A stretch of DNA of 64,000 nt from an uncultured Rhodoferax sp. (GCF_946221635.1 NZ_CAMIHB010000011.1:1-64000), one strand, 5' to 3'. Positions 53,588 through 62,942 are shown, numbered from the stretch's first letter. Notes: generated by a model from the letters alone, not told the origin. Numbers and translations are program-made.

Positions 53588-56500
53588 ATGTTTGTACACC
53601 TGCGCCTGCACACCGAGTTTTCCGTGGTGGATTCCACCTGCCGCATTGATGAAGTGGTCAAGGCGGCCGCCAAGGACGGCCAGCCCGCCATGGCCATCAC
53701 CGATCTGAACAACCTGTTCGGCGCGCTCAAGTTCTACAAGGAAGGGCGGGGCAAGGGCGTCAAGCCCATTCTGGGCGCCGAGGTGGTGCTCGAAGGCCTG
53801 GGCGCCGACGCGGGCGCGTTGTCCCGCGTGATCCTGCTGGTCCAGAACAAGCAGGGTTATCTCAATATCTCCGAAATCATTGCCCGCGCGTTCACCCAGA
53901 ACGTCGTGAAGAACCAGGCCGTGGTGAAACTGGCCTGGCTCAAGGAGCTCCACGAGGGCTTGATCTGCCTGGCGGGTGCCCAGGCCGGCCCGGTGGGACA
54001 GGCCCTGGTGCAGGGGGACACCGGGCGGGCGCATGAGGCCGCCCTGCAATTGGCCAGCGTGTTTCCGCACCGGTTTTATCTGGAAGTGCAGCGCGTGGGC
54101 CGGGCGGATGATGAGCCCCATGTGGTGGCTACGGTACAACTGGCCGCGCGCATGATGCTGCCGGTGGTGGCCACGCAGCCCATCCAGTTCACCGAACCCG
54201 ATGATTTCGAGGCGCACGAGGCGCGTGTCTGCATTGCCGATGGCGAAATCCTCAGCAACCCCAAGCGGGTGCGCCGCTTCACACGCGAGCAGTATTTCAA
54301 GACGGCGGCGCAGATGGAGGAATTGTTTGCCGACATTCCGTCCGCCATTGCCAATACGCTGGAAATCGCCAAGCGCTGCAGCCTGACGCTGGTGCTGGGC
54401 AAGCCGCAGCTGCCGGCCTTTCCCACGCCCGAGGTCAACGGCCAACGCATGACGCCGGAGGACTATTTCCGCTACGCCTCGCACGAGGGCCTGAAGGAGC
54501 GCATGGCGCACCTTTACCCCGATGCGGCCGAGCGCGAGAAACGCATGCCGGAGTACGTGGAGCGCCTGGAGTTCGAGCTCACCACCATCCTGAAGATGGG
54601 CTTCCCGGGCTACTTCCTGATCGTGGGGGACTTCATCAACTGGGCCAAGAACAACGGCTGTCCGGTGGGACCGGGCCGGGGCTCCGGTGCCGGTTCGCTG
54701 GTGGCCTATGCGCTGAAGATCACGGACCTGGACCCGATTCGCTACAAGCTGCTGTTCGAACGTTTCCTGAACCCTGAACGGGTCTCCATGCCCGACTTCG
54801 ACATCGACTTCTGCCAGACCAACCGCAACCTGGTGATCGACTATGTGAAGGACAAGTACGGCAAGGACGCCGTGAGCCAGATCGCCACCTTCGGCACCAT
54901 GGCCGCGCGTGGCGTGGTGCGCGACGTGGGCCGTGTGCTGGACATGAGCTACACCTTTTGCGACGGCATCAGCAAGCTCATTCCCAACAAACCCGGCACC
55001 AACGTCACGCTGCAGTTGCCGCCCACCGATGGCAAGAAGAGCGATAAGTACGTTTACGCCACCGAGGCCGAGCCCTTGCTGGCCGAGCGCGAGGCCAAGG
55101 AAGAAGACGTCAAGACCCTGCTGGAGATGGCGCGCAAGCTCGAAGGCATGACGCGCAACATTGGCATGCACGCCGGGGGCGTATTGATCGCGCCAGGCAA
55201 GCTGACCGACTTCTGCCCGCTCTACCAGCAGCCCGGCAGCGAATCGGCGGTGAGCCAGTACGACAAGGACGACGTGGAAGCCATTGGCCTGGTGAAGTTC
55301 GACTTCTTGGGGCTGGCCACGCTCACGATTCTGGAGATTGCCGCCGAGTTCATCCGCAAGCGCCATCCGGGGCAGGAAAAGTTCGCCTACGAGAACCTGC
55401 CCCTGAACGATGCCAAGGTCTACAAGCTGTTTTCCGAGGGCAAGACCGAGGCCGTGTTCCAGTTTGAAAGCGTGGGCATGCAGCGCATGCTGGTGGACGC
55501 CAAGCCCAGCCGCCTGGAAGACCTGATTGCGCTGAACGCCTTGTACCGCCCCGGCCCCATGGACCTGATCCCCAGCTTTGTGGCGCGCAAGCACGGCAAG
55601 GAAGAGGTGGAGTACCCGCACCCGGCCGTGGCCGAGATGCTCTCCGAGACCTACGGCATCATGGTCTACCAGGAGCAGGTGATGCAGACCGCGCAGATCC
55701 TGGGCGGCTATTCGCTGGGCGGCGCCGACTTGCTGCGCCGTGCCATGGGCAAGAAGAAGAAAGAGGAGATGGACCAGCACCGGGACATCTTCCGCGCCGG
55801 TGCGCTCAAGACCCATGGCATTCCCCAGGACAAGGCCGACGAAGTGTTCGACCTGATGGAGAAGTTCGCGGGCTACGGCTTCAACAAGTCGCACGCGGCC
55901 GCCTACTCGCTCCTGGCCTACCACACGGCCTGGATCAAGGTGCACTACACGGCCGAGTTCTTCTGCGCCAACATGACGGTGGAAATGGACGACACCGACA
56001 AGCTCAAGGTGCTCTACGAAGACGCCGAGAGCATGGGCATCTCCTTCGAGCCACCCAATATCAACCGCGGTGTCTACCGCTTCGAGCCTATCTCCAACAA
56101 GGAAATCCGTTACGGCCTGGGGGCCGTCAAGGGCACGGGCCAGCAGGCCATCGAGGCCATCGTGGCCGCGCGCGAAGGCCGTGGCCCGACCGAAGAGGCC
56201 GGCCCCTTCAAGAGCCTGTTCGACTTCGCGCGCCGCGTGGACCGCACGCGCCTGAACAAGCGCTGCGTCGAGGCGCTCATCAAGGCCGGCGCCTTTGACA
56301 CCATCCATCTCAACCGTGCCTCGCTGGTAGAGAGCATGGACCGTGCGTTCGACTTTGCCGCCGCCAGTGCGGCCAACGCCAACCAGGTGGGCCTGTTTGA
56401 CATGGGCGGCGAGGACGACCATGGCTCCAGCACCCAGGAACCCGATCTGGTAGAGATGCTGCCTTGGGGCGTGCGCGAACAGCTCACGCACGAGAAATCG

Positions 56501-57160
56501 GCGGTGGGCTTCTACTTATCCGGTCACCTGTTCGACGAAATGGCGCTGGAGGTGCGCCGCTTTGCCAAGCGCCCCATCGAAGAGGTGCTGGAGACGCGCG
56601 AGCCCCAGGTGCTGGCGGGCATCATCAGCGGCTTTCGCGTCATCAACGGCAACCGCGGGCGCGTGGGCATCTTCTCGCTGGACGACAAGTCCGCCGCCAT
56701 CGAAGCCACGGCCGATGAGAACCTGCTCACGACCTGTCGCAACCTGTTGGTGGACGACACCCTGGTCATTGTCAGCGGCCGACTGCAGCCCGGGCGCAAC
56801 GGCTTTGCGGCGCGTTTTGTAGTACAGCAGATGTGGAGTCTGGAGCAGGCGCGCTGCCGCTTCGGCAAGTTCCTGCGCGTGGCCGTACAGTTGGACCCGC
56901 AGCAGCGCCCACCTGATGTGTCGGCCATGTTGCGGGAATTTCCTGCCGAGCGTGAGCAGTCCGAGCAAGGCGAATTGGTACGTGGCCTCTCGGTGCGCCT
57001 GCAATTGCAGTGTCTGACACCGGATGCCGAAGGCCTGGCCGGCGCCAGCACCGAACTGCACCTGGGCGAAGCCGCCAAGTTCTTCCCCAGCGATGCGGCC
57101 CTGGCCAGCTGGCGTGCCCAGGCCTACCAGGGCAAAGCCGCCATCGTCTACGAGTTGTGA
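53588..57160 (+). CDS. dnaE: DNA polymerase III alpha subunit
   Basis: The replicative polymerase, 1190 residues. An N-terminal PHP domain (HLRLHTEFSVVDSTCRIDEV), then the palm with the catalytic aspartates in MPDFDIDFC (Asp403, Asp405), GPGRGSGAGSLVAYAL and MAARGVVRDVGRVLDM, tau-binding and OB-fold regions (LAGIISGFRVINGNRGRVGIFSLDD) at the C-terminus. The ATG at 53588 gives the normal start MFVHLRLHTEFS. Stop TGA at 57158-57160 is followed by a hairpin element copy. Confidence 0.97.
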   Translation: MFVHLRLHTEFSVVDSTCRIDEVVKAAAKDGQPAMAITDLNNLFGALKFYKEGRGKGVKPILGAEVVLEGLGADAGALSRVILLVQNKQGYLNISEIIARAFTQNVVKNQAVVKLAWLKELHEGLICLAGAQAGPVGQALVQGDTGRAHEAALQLASVFPHRFYLEVQRVGRADDEPHVVATVQLAARMMLPVVATQPIQFTEPDDFEAHEARVCIADGEILSNPKRVRRFTREQYFKTAAQMEELFADIPSAIANTLEIAKRCSLTLVLGKPQLPAFPTPEVNGQRMTPEDYFRYASHEGLKERMAHLYPDAAEREKRMPEYVERLEFELTTILKMGFPGYFLIVGDFINWAKNNGCPVGPGRGSGAGSLVAYALKITDLDPIRYKLLFERFLNPERVSMPDFDIDFCQTNRNLVIDYVKDKYGKDAVSQIATFGTMAARGVVRDVGRVLDMSYTFCDGISKLIPNKPGTNVTLQLPPTDGKKSDKYVYATEAEPLLAEREAKEEDVKTLLEMARKLEGMTRNIGMHAGGVLIAPGKLTDFCPLYQQPGSESAVSQYDKDDVEAIGLVKFDFLGLATLTILEIAAEFIRKRHPGQEKFAYENLPLNDAKVYKLFSEGKTEAVFQFESVGMQRMLVDAKPSRLEDLIALNALYRPGPMDLIPSFVARKHGKEEVEYPHPAVAEMLSETYGIMVYQEQVMQTAQILGGYSLGGADLLRRAMGKKKKEEMDQHRDIFRAGALKTHGIPQDKADEVFDLMEKFAGYGFNKSHAAAYSLLAYHTAWIKVHYTAEFFCANMTVEMDDTDKLKVLYEDAESMGISFEPPNINRGVYRFEPISNKEIRYGLGAVKGTGQQAIEAIVAAREGRGPTEEAGPFKSLFDFARRVDRTRLNKRCVEALIKAGAFDTIHLNRASLVESMDRAFDFAAASAANANQVGLFDMGGEDDHGSSTQEPDLVEMLPWGVREQLTHEKSAVGFYLSGHLFDEMALEVRRFAKRPIEEVLETREPQVLAGIISGFRVINGNRGRVGIFSLDDKSAAIEATADENLLTTCRNLLVDDTLVIVSGRLQPGRNGFAARFVVQQMWSLEQARCRFGKFLRVAVQLDPQQRPPDVSAMLREFPAEREQSEQGELVRGLSVRLQLQCLTPDAEGLAGASTELHLGEAAKFFPSDAALASWRAQAYQGKAAIVYEL

Positions 57161-57163
57161 AGG

Positions 57164-57222
57164 AAATAGGGCTCTAGCCCCCGTGGAATGTGCGCGAGCA
57201 GCTATCGAAGTGATAGCAAATT
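57164..57222 (-). repeat. dispersed hairpin element, copy 8 (intergenic)
   Basis: On the minus strand it reads TTGCTATCACTTCGATAGC, a GCTAT/ATAGC hairpin, then TGCTCGCGCACATTCCACG and GGGGCTAGAGCCC. It fills the gap between the convergent dnaE and tolA genes and probably serves as their 3' hairpin. Confidence 0.88.
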
Positions 57223-57225
57223 CAC

Positions 57226-58167
57226 TCAGGGGGCGAGCAGGGTCTGCGGCGACATGACGATGGTCAGGGGCGACCAGATCTTGCCGTTGTCCGAGGGGAG
57301 CTTCTCGGTCTTGTCGATGGCGTTGAGCGCTGCATTGTCCCAGGACTTGTTGCCGCTGCTCTTGACGATGCGACGGCTCAGGATGTCGCCGCTGGGGCTC
57401 AGCGACACCTCGACTTCGGTGACCGGGTTGCCGGCAATGATGTCCGTGTAGGTGACGTTGGGCTTGATGCGTGCGGCCACCCGGCCCAAATAACCCCCGC
57501 CGGGCCCAGCACTCTTCTCGGCAGAGCCAGCGCCGCCGCTACCCGTAGGCCCACCTGCCAGCGCCGCCATGCGCTTGAGCTGGTCGTCCCGGTTCTTCTG
57601 CGCTGCCAGTTCCGCCGCTTTGCTGGCCTTCTGCTTGGCCAGTGCTTCGGCCTTGGCTTTGTCGGCTTTTTCCGCTTTCTCGGCCTTTTCGCGGGCCAGC
57701 TTGGCGTCCTGCTCCTTGCGCAGCTTGTCCGCCGCGAGCTTCTCGGCGGCCTGCTTCTCGCGCTGCAGCTTGTCCTTGCGCTCCTGCTCCAACTTGGCCT
57801 GCTGCAGTTCCTTTTCCTTCTCCAGGCGGGCCTTCTCTTTTTCCTTCTCGCGCGCCAGCGCAATGTCCGCGGCCTTGGGCGTGTCGACCGCGGGCGGGGC
57901 AGGGGGCGTGGGGCGCACTTGCGCCGGCGGTTCGGGCTGCGGTGGCTCGGGTTCTGGCTCTGGCTGGGGCAAGGGCGCAGCCTCTTGCGGTACTGAGGAC
58001 CACAATTCGGCCTCTACAGCGACCTGCGGGCTTTCGCGTTTCCAGGCCACGCCGGCGGTCAACACGGCCAATAGCACCAGGTGCGCGGCCAGCGCCAGGC
58101 CAAGGGCCCGAACCAGGCCCGGTGTCGGAGGCGGGGCAAATTCGTTGTAGCGGTGGGCGGCGCTCAT
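57226..58167 (-). CDS. tolA: cell envelope integrity protein TolA
   Basis: This is the bridging subunit of the Tol-Pal system, 313 residues. It has an N-terminal anchor (about residues 19-42), a Pro/Glu-rich segment, a long Lys/Glu/Ala coiled coil (about 100-205) and a TonB_C-like domain (YLGRVAARIKPNVTYTDIIAGNPVTEVEVSLSPSGDI) that contacts TolB/Pal. It lies 9 bp after tolR. tolB and pal do not follow; dnaE does. Confidence 0.92.
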   Translation of the reverse strand: MSAAHRYNEFAPPPTPGLVRALGLALAAHLVLLAVLTAGVAWKRESPQVAVEAELWSSVPQEAAPLPQPEPEPEPPQPEPPAQVRPTPPAPPAVDTPKAADIALAREKEKEKARLEKEKELQQAKLEQERKDKLQREKQAAEKLAADKLRKEQDAKLAREKAEKAEKADKAKAEALAKQKASKAAELAAQKNRDDQLKRMAALAGGPTGSGGAGSAEKSAGPGGGYLGRVAARIKPNVTYTDIIAGNPVTEVEVSLSPSGDILSRRIVKSSGNKSWDNAALNAIDKTEKLPSDNGKIWSPLTIVMSPQTLLAP

Positions 58168-58176
58168 GCGAGGGAA

Positions 58177-58611
58177 TCAGTTGGCCAGTTGAACGGACAG
58201 TCCCACGCGCTGGATGCCGGCACGCTGTAGCGTGTCCATGACCTGGACCACGCTTTCGTACTTGACGGCCTTGTCCGCGCTGATCACCACGGCCGAGCTG
58301 GCTGCCGCCGCGCTGTCTTTGGCGCCCTGGGCGCGCTTGACGGCGGCGGCCAACTCCTTGAGCGGCACGCTGCTGGTCTGGTCCTTGAGCTTGAGTTCCA
58401 GCGCATCGTTCTTGCCGATGACGATCTGGATCACCTGGTCGGGCTGGCGCGCAGCCTTGCCCACGCTGGGCAGGTCGATCATGCTGGGTGTGATGAGCGG
58501 TGCCGTCACCATGAAGATGATCAGCAGCACCAGCATCACGTCGATGAAGGGCACCATGTTGATTTCGTTGATGGTGCGGCGGCCTCGGCCGCGTCCGGCT
58601 ACTGCGGGCAT
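58177..58611 (-). CDS. tolR: TolR (ExbD/TolR family)
   Basis: A 144-residue inner-membrane protein with one helix (MVPFIDVMLVLLIIFMVTAPL, containing the conserved aspartate of the proton channel) and a periplasmic domain. It follows tolQ by 13 bp. The order Q-R-A and the neighbouring TolA favour TolR over ExbD. Confidence 0.92.
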   Translation of the reverse strand: MPAVAGRGRGRRTINEINMVPFIDVMLVLLIIFMVTAPLITPSMIDLPSVGKAARQPDQVIQIVIGKNDALELKLKDQTSSVPLKELAAAVKRAQGAKDSAAAASSAVVISADKAVKYESVVQVMDTLQRAGIQRVGLSVQLAN

Positions 58612-58624
58612 GGTCGCTCCTGGC

Positions 58625-59323
58625 TCAGCGGGCGGCAGCCGCAGTGGCCTGGGCGCTCACATTGCGTTGCAGGATGTTGGAGAACTCTTCGATGAAGGTC
58701 TCCTGCTGGATGGCGATGCGGTCCAGGTCGCGCGCGAAGCGGTTGTAGGCCACCACGGCCGGAATGGCCGCAAACAGGCCGATGGCCGTGGCCACCAGGG
58801 CCTCGGCAATACCGGGGGCCACGGTGGAGAGCGTGACCTGCTGCAAGGCGCCCAGACCGGTGAAGGCGTGCATGATGCCCCACACTGTACCGAACAGGCC
58901 CACATAGGGCGAGACCGAACCCACCGAGGCCAGGAAGGAGAGGTTGCTTTCCACCGAGTCCATCTCGCGCTGGAAGCTCGCGCGCATGGCGCGGCGCGCA
59001 CCGTCCATCAGCGTGCCCACATCGGCCACGCGGCGTTCACGCAGCTTCTGGAACTCGCGCATGCCGCTGGCAAAAATGCGTTCCATGGGGCCGCAGTGCT
59101 GGGCGTTGCGGCTGGCCGCGTTGAACAGGTCGTTCAGGCTGGAGCCGGACCAGAATTCGCGCTCGAAGGTCTCGTTCTGTGCCTTGACGCGCTTGAGGGC
59201 AAAGAGCTTGCGGAAAATGGCAGCCCAGCTGGCGATGGAGACCAGCATCAGCAGCAGCATGACGGCCTGCACCACGGCGCTGGCGTTAAGGACCAAATGG
59301 AGGATGGAGAGGTCTTGGTTCAT
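58625..59323 (-). CDS. tolQ: TolQ (MotA/TolQ/ExbB family)
   Basis: A 232-residue inner-membrane proton-channel subunit with three helices, at about residues 14-36, 130-155 and 170-195. The family region is ASVGSVSPYVGLFGTVWGIMHAF followed by GIAEALVATAIGLFAAIPAVVAYN. The ATG at 59323 gives the usual MNQDLSILHLVL start; longer frames overlap the aminotransferase gene. Confidence 0.93.
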   Translation of the reverse strand: MNQDLSILHLVLNASAVVQAVMLLLMLVSIASWAAIFRKLFALKRVKAQNETFEREFWSGSSLNDLFNAASRNAQHCGPMERIFASGMREFQKLRERRVADVGTLMDGARRAMRASFQREMDSVESNLSFLASVGSVSPYVGLFGTVWGIMHAFTGLGALQQVTLSTVAPGIAEALVATAIGLFAAIPAVVAYNRFARDLDRIAIQQETFIEEFSNILQRNVSAQATAAAAR

Positions 59324-59345
59324 GGATGTTGTCAGGTCGGCAGGG

Positions 59346-60527
59346 TCATAGCATCGCACGCAGGCGGGCAATCGCTGTTTCCAATTGTTTCATGGAGCTG
59401 GCAGTGGAGAAACGCACAAACTGGGCCGTCTGGGCTGTGCCAAAGTCGCGCCCCGGGGTGATGGCCACGTGGGCCCGGTTCATGACTTCAAAGGCAAAGT
59501 CCCAGCTGTCCTTGAGCCCCAGTTTGCGGCAAAGTTCCGAGCAGTCGGCCCAGGCGTAGAAGGCGCCATCGGGCATCACGGGCACCTGCAGGCCCAGCGC
59601 ATGGAGGGCGGGGATGAAGTAGTCGCGGCGGGCCTTGAATTCGGCGCGTCGCTGCTCGTAGAGCGCGAGGCTCGCGTCCTCGAAGCAGGCCAGGGCGGCG
59701 TGCTGGGCGATGGTGCTGGGGCAGATGAACAGGTTTTGTGCCAGCCGTTCCACCACATCCACCAGCGCGTCGGGCACCACCATCCAGCCCAGGCGCCAGC
59801 CGGTCATGTTGAAGTACTTGCTGAAGCTGTTGATGCTGATGATGGCGTCGTCGATGGCCAGCGCGGTCTGGCCGAATTGGGCATCAAAGCTGAGCGCGAG
59901 GTAGATCTCGTCGATCAGCGTGATGCCGCCGCGCGCCTGCACCACCTGGTGGATGCGGCGCAGCTCGTCGGGGTGGATGGACGTGCCCGTGGGGTTGGAG
60001 GGCGAGGCCAGCAGCACGCCGCGTGTTCGCGCTCCCCAGGCCGCCTCCACCTTGGCTGCGCTGAGCTGGAAGCGCTCTTCCGCCGTGGTGGGAATCAGCA
60101 CCGCCTTGCCCTCTGCCGCACTCACGAAGTGGCGGTTGCAAGGGTAGCTGGGATCGGGCATGAGGATTTCGTCGCCCGACTCGATGAGCGCCAGGCAGGC
60201 CAGATGCAGCGCCGCAGAGGCACCGGCCGTGATGACGATGCGCCGGGCGGGTACCTGCACACCGAAGCGGCTGGCGTACCAGGCGCTGATGCGCTCGCGT
60301 AGCTGGGGCAGGCCGGTGGCTGCGGTGTACTGCGACAGGCCGTCACGGACGGCGCGCGCGGCAGCCTCTTGCACCAAAGGCGGCGCGGTGAAGTCCGGCT
60401 CGCCGATATTGAGAAACACCATGGGCGCGTCGGTGTGCGCCACCTCGGCAGCCAGTGCGGACGCAGCCTTGGCCACCTCCATCACATAAAACGGTTCGAT
60501 ATTCTGTGCGCGCGTTGAAATCTGCAT
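59346..60527 (-). CDS. PLP-dependent aminotransferase (class I, AspC/AlaA-like)
   Basis: A 393-residue fold-type I aminotransferase with NIGEPDFTAPPLVQEA near the start, GASAALHLACLALI, ASPSNPTGTSIHPDELR, and SINSFSKYFNMTGWRLGW with the Schiff-base lysine in FSKYFN. The substrate is unknown; relatives act on aspartate, alanine or aromatic amino acids. It follows nusB by 15 bp and precedes tolQ by 22 bp, so it may be in one transcript with both. Confidence 0.9.
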   Translation of the reverse strand: MQISTRAQNIEPFYVMEVAKAASALAAEVAHTDAPMVFLNIGEPDFTAPPLVQEAAARAVRDGLSQYTAATGLPQLRERISAWYASRFGVQVPARRIVITAGASAALHLACLALIESGDEILMPDPSYPCNRHFVSAAEGKAVLIPTTAEERFQLSAAKVEAAWGARTRGVLLASPSNPTGTSIHPDELRRIHQVVQARGGITLIDEIYLALSFDAQFGQTALAIDDAIISINSFSKYFNMTGWRLGWMVVPDALVDVVERLAQNLFICPSTIAQHAALACFEDASLALYEQRRAEFKARRDYFIPALHALGLQVPVMPDGAFYAWADCSELCRKLGLKDSWDFAFEVMNRAHVAITPGRDFGTAQTAQFVRFSTASSMKQLETAIARLRAML

Positions 60528-60542
60528 GGGCTGGGCGGGGGC

Positions 60543-61085
60543 TCAGGCCTTGCGGGCGGGTTTTTTGGTCTTGTCGGCTTCCACTTCCAGTGCACGTAGC
60601 TGGGGTGCCAGGCCGTTGAGTACGCCGTTGACGTACTTGTGGCCGTCGGTGCCACCAAACTCCTTGGCCAGTTCCACGCATTCGTTGAGCACCACGCGCC
60701 AGGGCACATCCAGGCAGTGCTGGAACTCGTAGACGCCGATCCACATGACGGCATGCTCGATGGGTGAAATCTCCGCCCAGGGGCGGTCCAGCAGCGGGGC
60801 GATCATGGCGTCCATGGCTTCGGCCTGGGCCACGCTACCGTGCAGCAGGGCGTCAAAGTGGGCCGCATCGGCCTTGTTGAAGCCGGCCAGGTCGCGCGTA
60901 AACGGGTCGATGTCCTCCACCGCATTGCGGCCCACCAGATGCTGGTAGAGCCCCTGCAGCGCGAATTCGCGGGCGCGGGTGCGGTTGGACTTGCTGCCCG
61001 CCTTGCGGGCACCGGTGGCGGTGAGGCCGGTGCGGGATTGGCGCGGCGGGCGCTTGGCGCTGGTGGATGTGGGGGCGTCGCTCAT
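60543..61085 (-). CDS. nusB: transcription antitermination factor NusB
   Basis: It binds boxA RNA with NusE in rRNA antitermination. The protein has 180 residues with an extended basic N-terminus (about 1-35) before the NusB fold SNRTRAREFALQGLYQHLVG. The C-terminal tail is Lys-rich. Its ATG shares one base with the ribH stop (TGATG), the usual ribH-nusB coupling. Confidence 0.94.
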   Translation of the reverse strand: MSDAPTSTSAKRPPRQSRTGLTATGARKAGSKSNRTRAREFALQGLYQHLVGRNAVEDIDPFTRDLAGFNKADAAHFDALLHGSVAQAEAMDAMIAPLLDRPWAEISPIEHAVMWIGVYEFQHCLDVPWRVVLNECVELAKEFGGTDGHKYVNGVLNGLAPQLRALEVEADKTKKPARKA

Positions 61086-61552
61086 CAGATGGCCTCCAGC
61101 AGATTGGCCATTTCGACGGCCACCTGGGCGGCATCGCGGCCCTTGTCGGTTTGGCGGGCCACGGCCTGCTCCAGGTTTTCCGTGGTGAGGATGGCGTTGG
61201 CAATCGGCAGCTGGTAGTCCAGGCCTACGCGGGTGACCGCGGCGCCGGATTCGTTGGCCACCAGTTCAAAGTGGTAGGTCTCGCCGCGGATGATGCAACC
61301 CAAAGCGATGAGCGCATCGTATTTGCCCTTCTCGGCCATAGCCTGCAGGGCCACCGCCACTTCCAGTGCACCGGGCACGGTGACGTGGTCGATGTCTTTG
61401 TCCGACACGCCCAGGGCCAGCAACTCGCTCTTGCAGGCGGTGAACAGGGCGTCGGTGATGGCGGCATTGAAGCGGGCCTGCACGATGCCAATGGAGAGTT
61501 TCTTGCCGTTCAAACGGTCTTCGGCGGTGGTGCCTTTGTCTGCGCCAAACAT
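61085..61552 (-). CDS. ribH: 6,7-dimethyl-8-ribityllumazine synthase
   Basis: The penultimate enzyme of riboflavin synthesis, 155 residues. Motifs: IVQARFNAAITDALF (substrate aromatic pocket), VPGALEVAVALQAMAEKGKYDALIALGCIIRGETYHFE with the catalytic His of TYHFE. It lies 58 bp after ribBX and overlaps nusB by one base. Confidence 0.95.
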   Translation of the reverse strand: MFGADKGTTAEDRLNGKKLSIGIVQARFNAAITDALFTACKSELLALGVSDKDIDHVTVPGALEVAVALQAMAEKGKYDALIALGCIIRGETYHFELVANESGAAVTRVGLDYQLPIANAILTTENLEQAVARQTDKGRDAAQVAVEMANLLEAI

Positions 61553-61610
61553 GGTCGGTTTCCTTTCGAGTGGACAGGCGCCCCTGTGGGGTCGCCTTCC
61601 GGGTGGTTGT

Positions 61611-62729
61611 TTATTTCTTGCAGCTGAAGCCGGTGATTTCCAGCCCGTAGCCGGCCATGCTGGGCATGCGGCGTGGGCTACCCATCAGCTCCATCTTGTG
61701 CACGCCACATTGCAGCAGGATCTGGGCGCCAATGCCGTAGGTACGCAGGTCCATGCGGCCGCGCTCGGGCGCCTGGGAGGCCTTGGCGGTGCCGGCAAAC
61801 TGGGCCAGCAACTGGTCGCCGCTTTCGCCGCAGTTGAGCAGCACGACTACGCCGTGGCCCTGCTGGGCCATGTGGGCCAGGGTGGCGTCCAGGCTCCAAC
61901 TGTGCATGGCGCGGTCTACTTCCAGCGCGTCCAGCACCGACAGGGGCTCGTGCACCCGCACGGGTACCACGGTGTCCGCACTCCACTGGCCCTTGACCAG
62001 GGCCAGGTGCACGCCGTTCCCGGTGGTGTCCTTGAAGGCCCGGGCGGTGAATTCGCCATATGCGGTCTTGAGCGGGCGTGAGCCTTGTTCGGTAATCAGG
62101 GATTCGGTGCGGCTGCGGTGTTCGATCAGGTCGGCAATGGTGCCGATCTTCAGGCCGTGCTCCGCAGCAAAGAGTTGCAGGTCGGGCAGGCGGGCCATCG
62201 TGCCGTCGTCCTTCATGATCTCGCAGATCACGGCGCTGGGGCTGCAGCCGGCCATGGCGGCCAGATCGCAGCCGGCTTCAGTGTGGCCGGCGCGCATGAG
62301 GACGCCACCGTCCACCGCCTGCAGCGGGAAGATGTGGCCGGGCTGCACCAGGTCGGTGGCCACGGCGTTCCTGGCCACGGCGGCCTGCACGGTGCGGGCC
62401 CGGTCAGCGGCAGAAATGCCGGTGGTCACGCCTTCGGCGGCTTCGATGGAGACGGTGAAGGCGGTGCTGTAGACGGTGCCGTTGCGGGCCGCCATGGGGG
62501 GGAGCTTCAGGTGTTCGCAGCGCTCGCGGGTCAGGGTCAGGCAGATCAGGCCGCGGCCGAATTTGGCCATGAAGTTGATCGCGTCGGCCGTGACATGGTC
62601 CGAGGCCAGGACCAGATCGCCCTCGTTCTCGCGGTCTTCCTCATCCACCAGGATGACCATGCGGCCGGCCCGCATATCGGCCACGATGTCTTCGACCGGA
62701 GAGATGGGAACGGGGGAGAGGGCAGTCAT
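61611..62729 (-). CDS. ribBX: RibBX: 3,4-dihydroxy-2-butanone-4-phosphate synthase with degenerate GTP cyclohydrolase II-like domain
   Basis: A riboflavin pathway protein, 372 residues. The N-terminal RibB domain is intact: VDEEDRENEGDLV (about 28-40) with its metal-binding glutamate, and RAGHTEAGCDLA. The C-terminal part has the size and position of GTP cyclohydrolase II but lacks the zinc cysteine cluster; after VRVH (257-260) comes EPLSVLDALEVDRAM in place of a Cys-rich segment. Such RibBX hybrids are known in proteobacteria, and a separate ribA is needed elsewhere. The ATG at 62729 is used. I saw no FMN riboswitch in the 213-bp leader. Confidence 0.9.
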   Translation of the reverse strand: MTALSPVPISPVEDIVADMRAGRMVILVDEEDRENEGDLVLASDHVTADAINFMAKFGRGLICLTLTRERCEHLKLPPMAARNGTVYSTAFTVSIEAAEGVTTGISAADRARTVQAAVARNAVATDLVQPGHIFPLQAVDGGVLMRAGHTEAGCDLAAMAGCSPSAVICEIMKDDGTMARLPDLQLFAAEHGLKIGTIADLIEHRSRTESLITEQGSRPLKTAYGEFTARAFKDTTGNGVHLALVKGQWSADTVVPVRVHEPLSVLDALEVDRAMHSWSLDATLAHMAQQGHGVVVLLNCGESGDQLLAQFAGTAKASQAPERGRMDLRTYGIGAQILLQCGVHKMELMGSPRRMPSMAGYGLEITGFSCKK

Positions 62730-62812
62730 GCGGGTACTTTCAAAAGAGCGATCCAGGGAGGAGGGCGCCTGTTGCAGGCGCAGGCCCCGATTATCGCCGC
62801 AAACCCCGGGGG

Positions 62813-62938
62813 CGAAGCCCTGCGCAGCGGCGGAACGTGGGGGCTGTGAGGACCAAGGGCAATTTGCCGCCGGGCCGCCCCAAGGCAAATTAGCCCCCTT
62901 GGGGGGCAGCGACCCGCGCAGCGGCGGAGCGTGGGGGC
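62813..62938. repeat. intergenic repeat region upstream of ribBX
   Basis: GCGCAGCGGCGGAACGTGGG (within 62813-62844) and its near copy GCGCAGCGGCGGAGCGTGGG (within 62910-62938) are direct repeats. Between them CCAAGGGCAATTTGCC (62853-62868) and GGCAAATTAGCCCCCTTGG (62884-62902) form an imperfect inverted repeat able to fold. It fills most of the gap between hslR and ribBX and resembles common dispersed repeats of this family. Confidence 0.75.
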
Positions 62939-62942
62939 AATT

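Noticed and set aside
53090..56491. An open frame of more than 1100 codons antisense to dnaE
   Set aside because: It is the shadow of strong G/C third-position bias in dnaE; the protein is rich in His, Gly and Gln with no domain. Only its last part, from 53506 down, is kept as a separate small gene.
62730..62942. FMN riboswitch in front of ribBX
   Set aside because: The conserved blocks of the RFN element were not found; the region is filled by repeats. This was by eye, and a covariance scan could overrule it.
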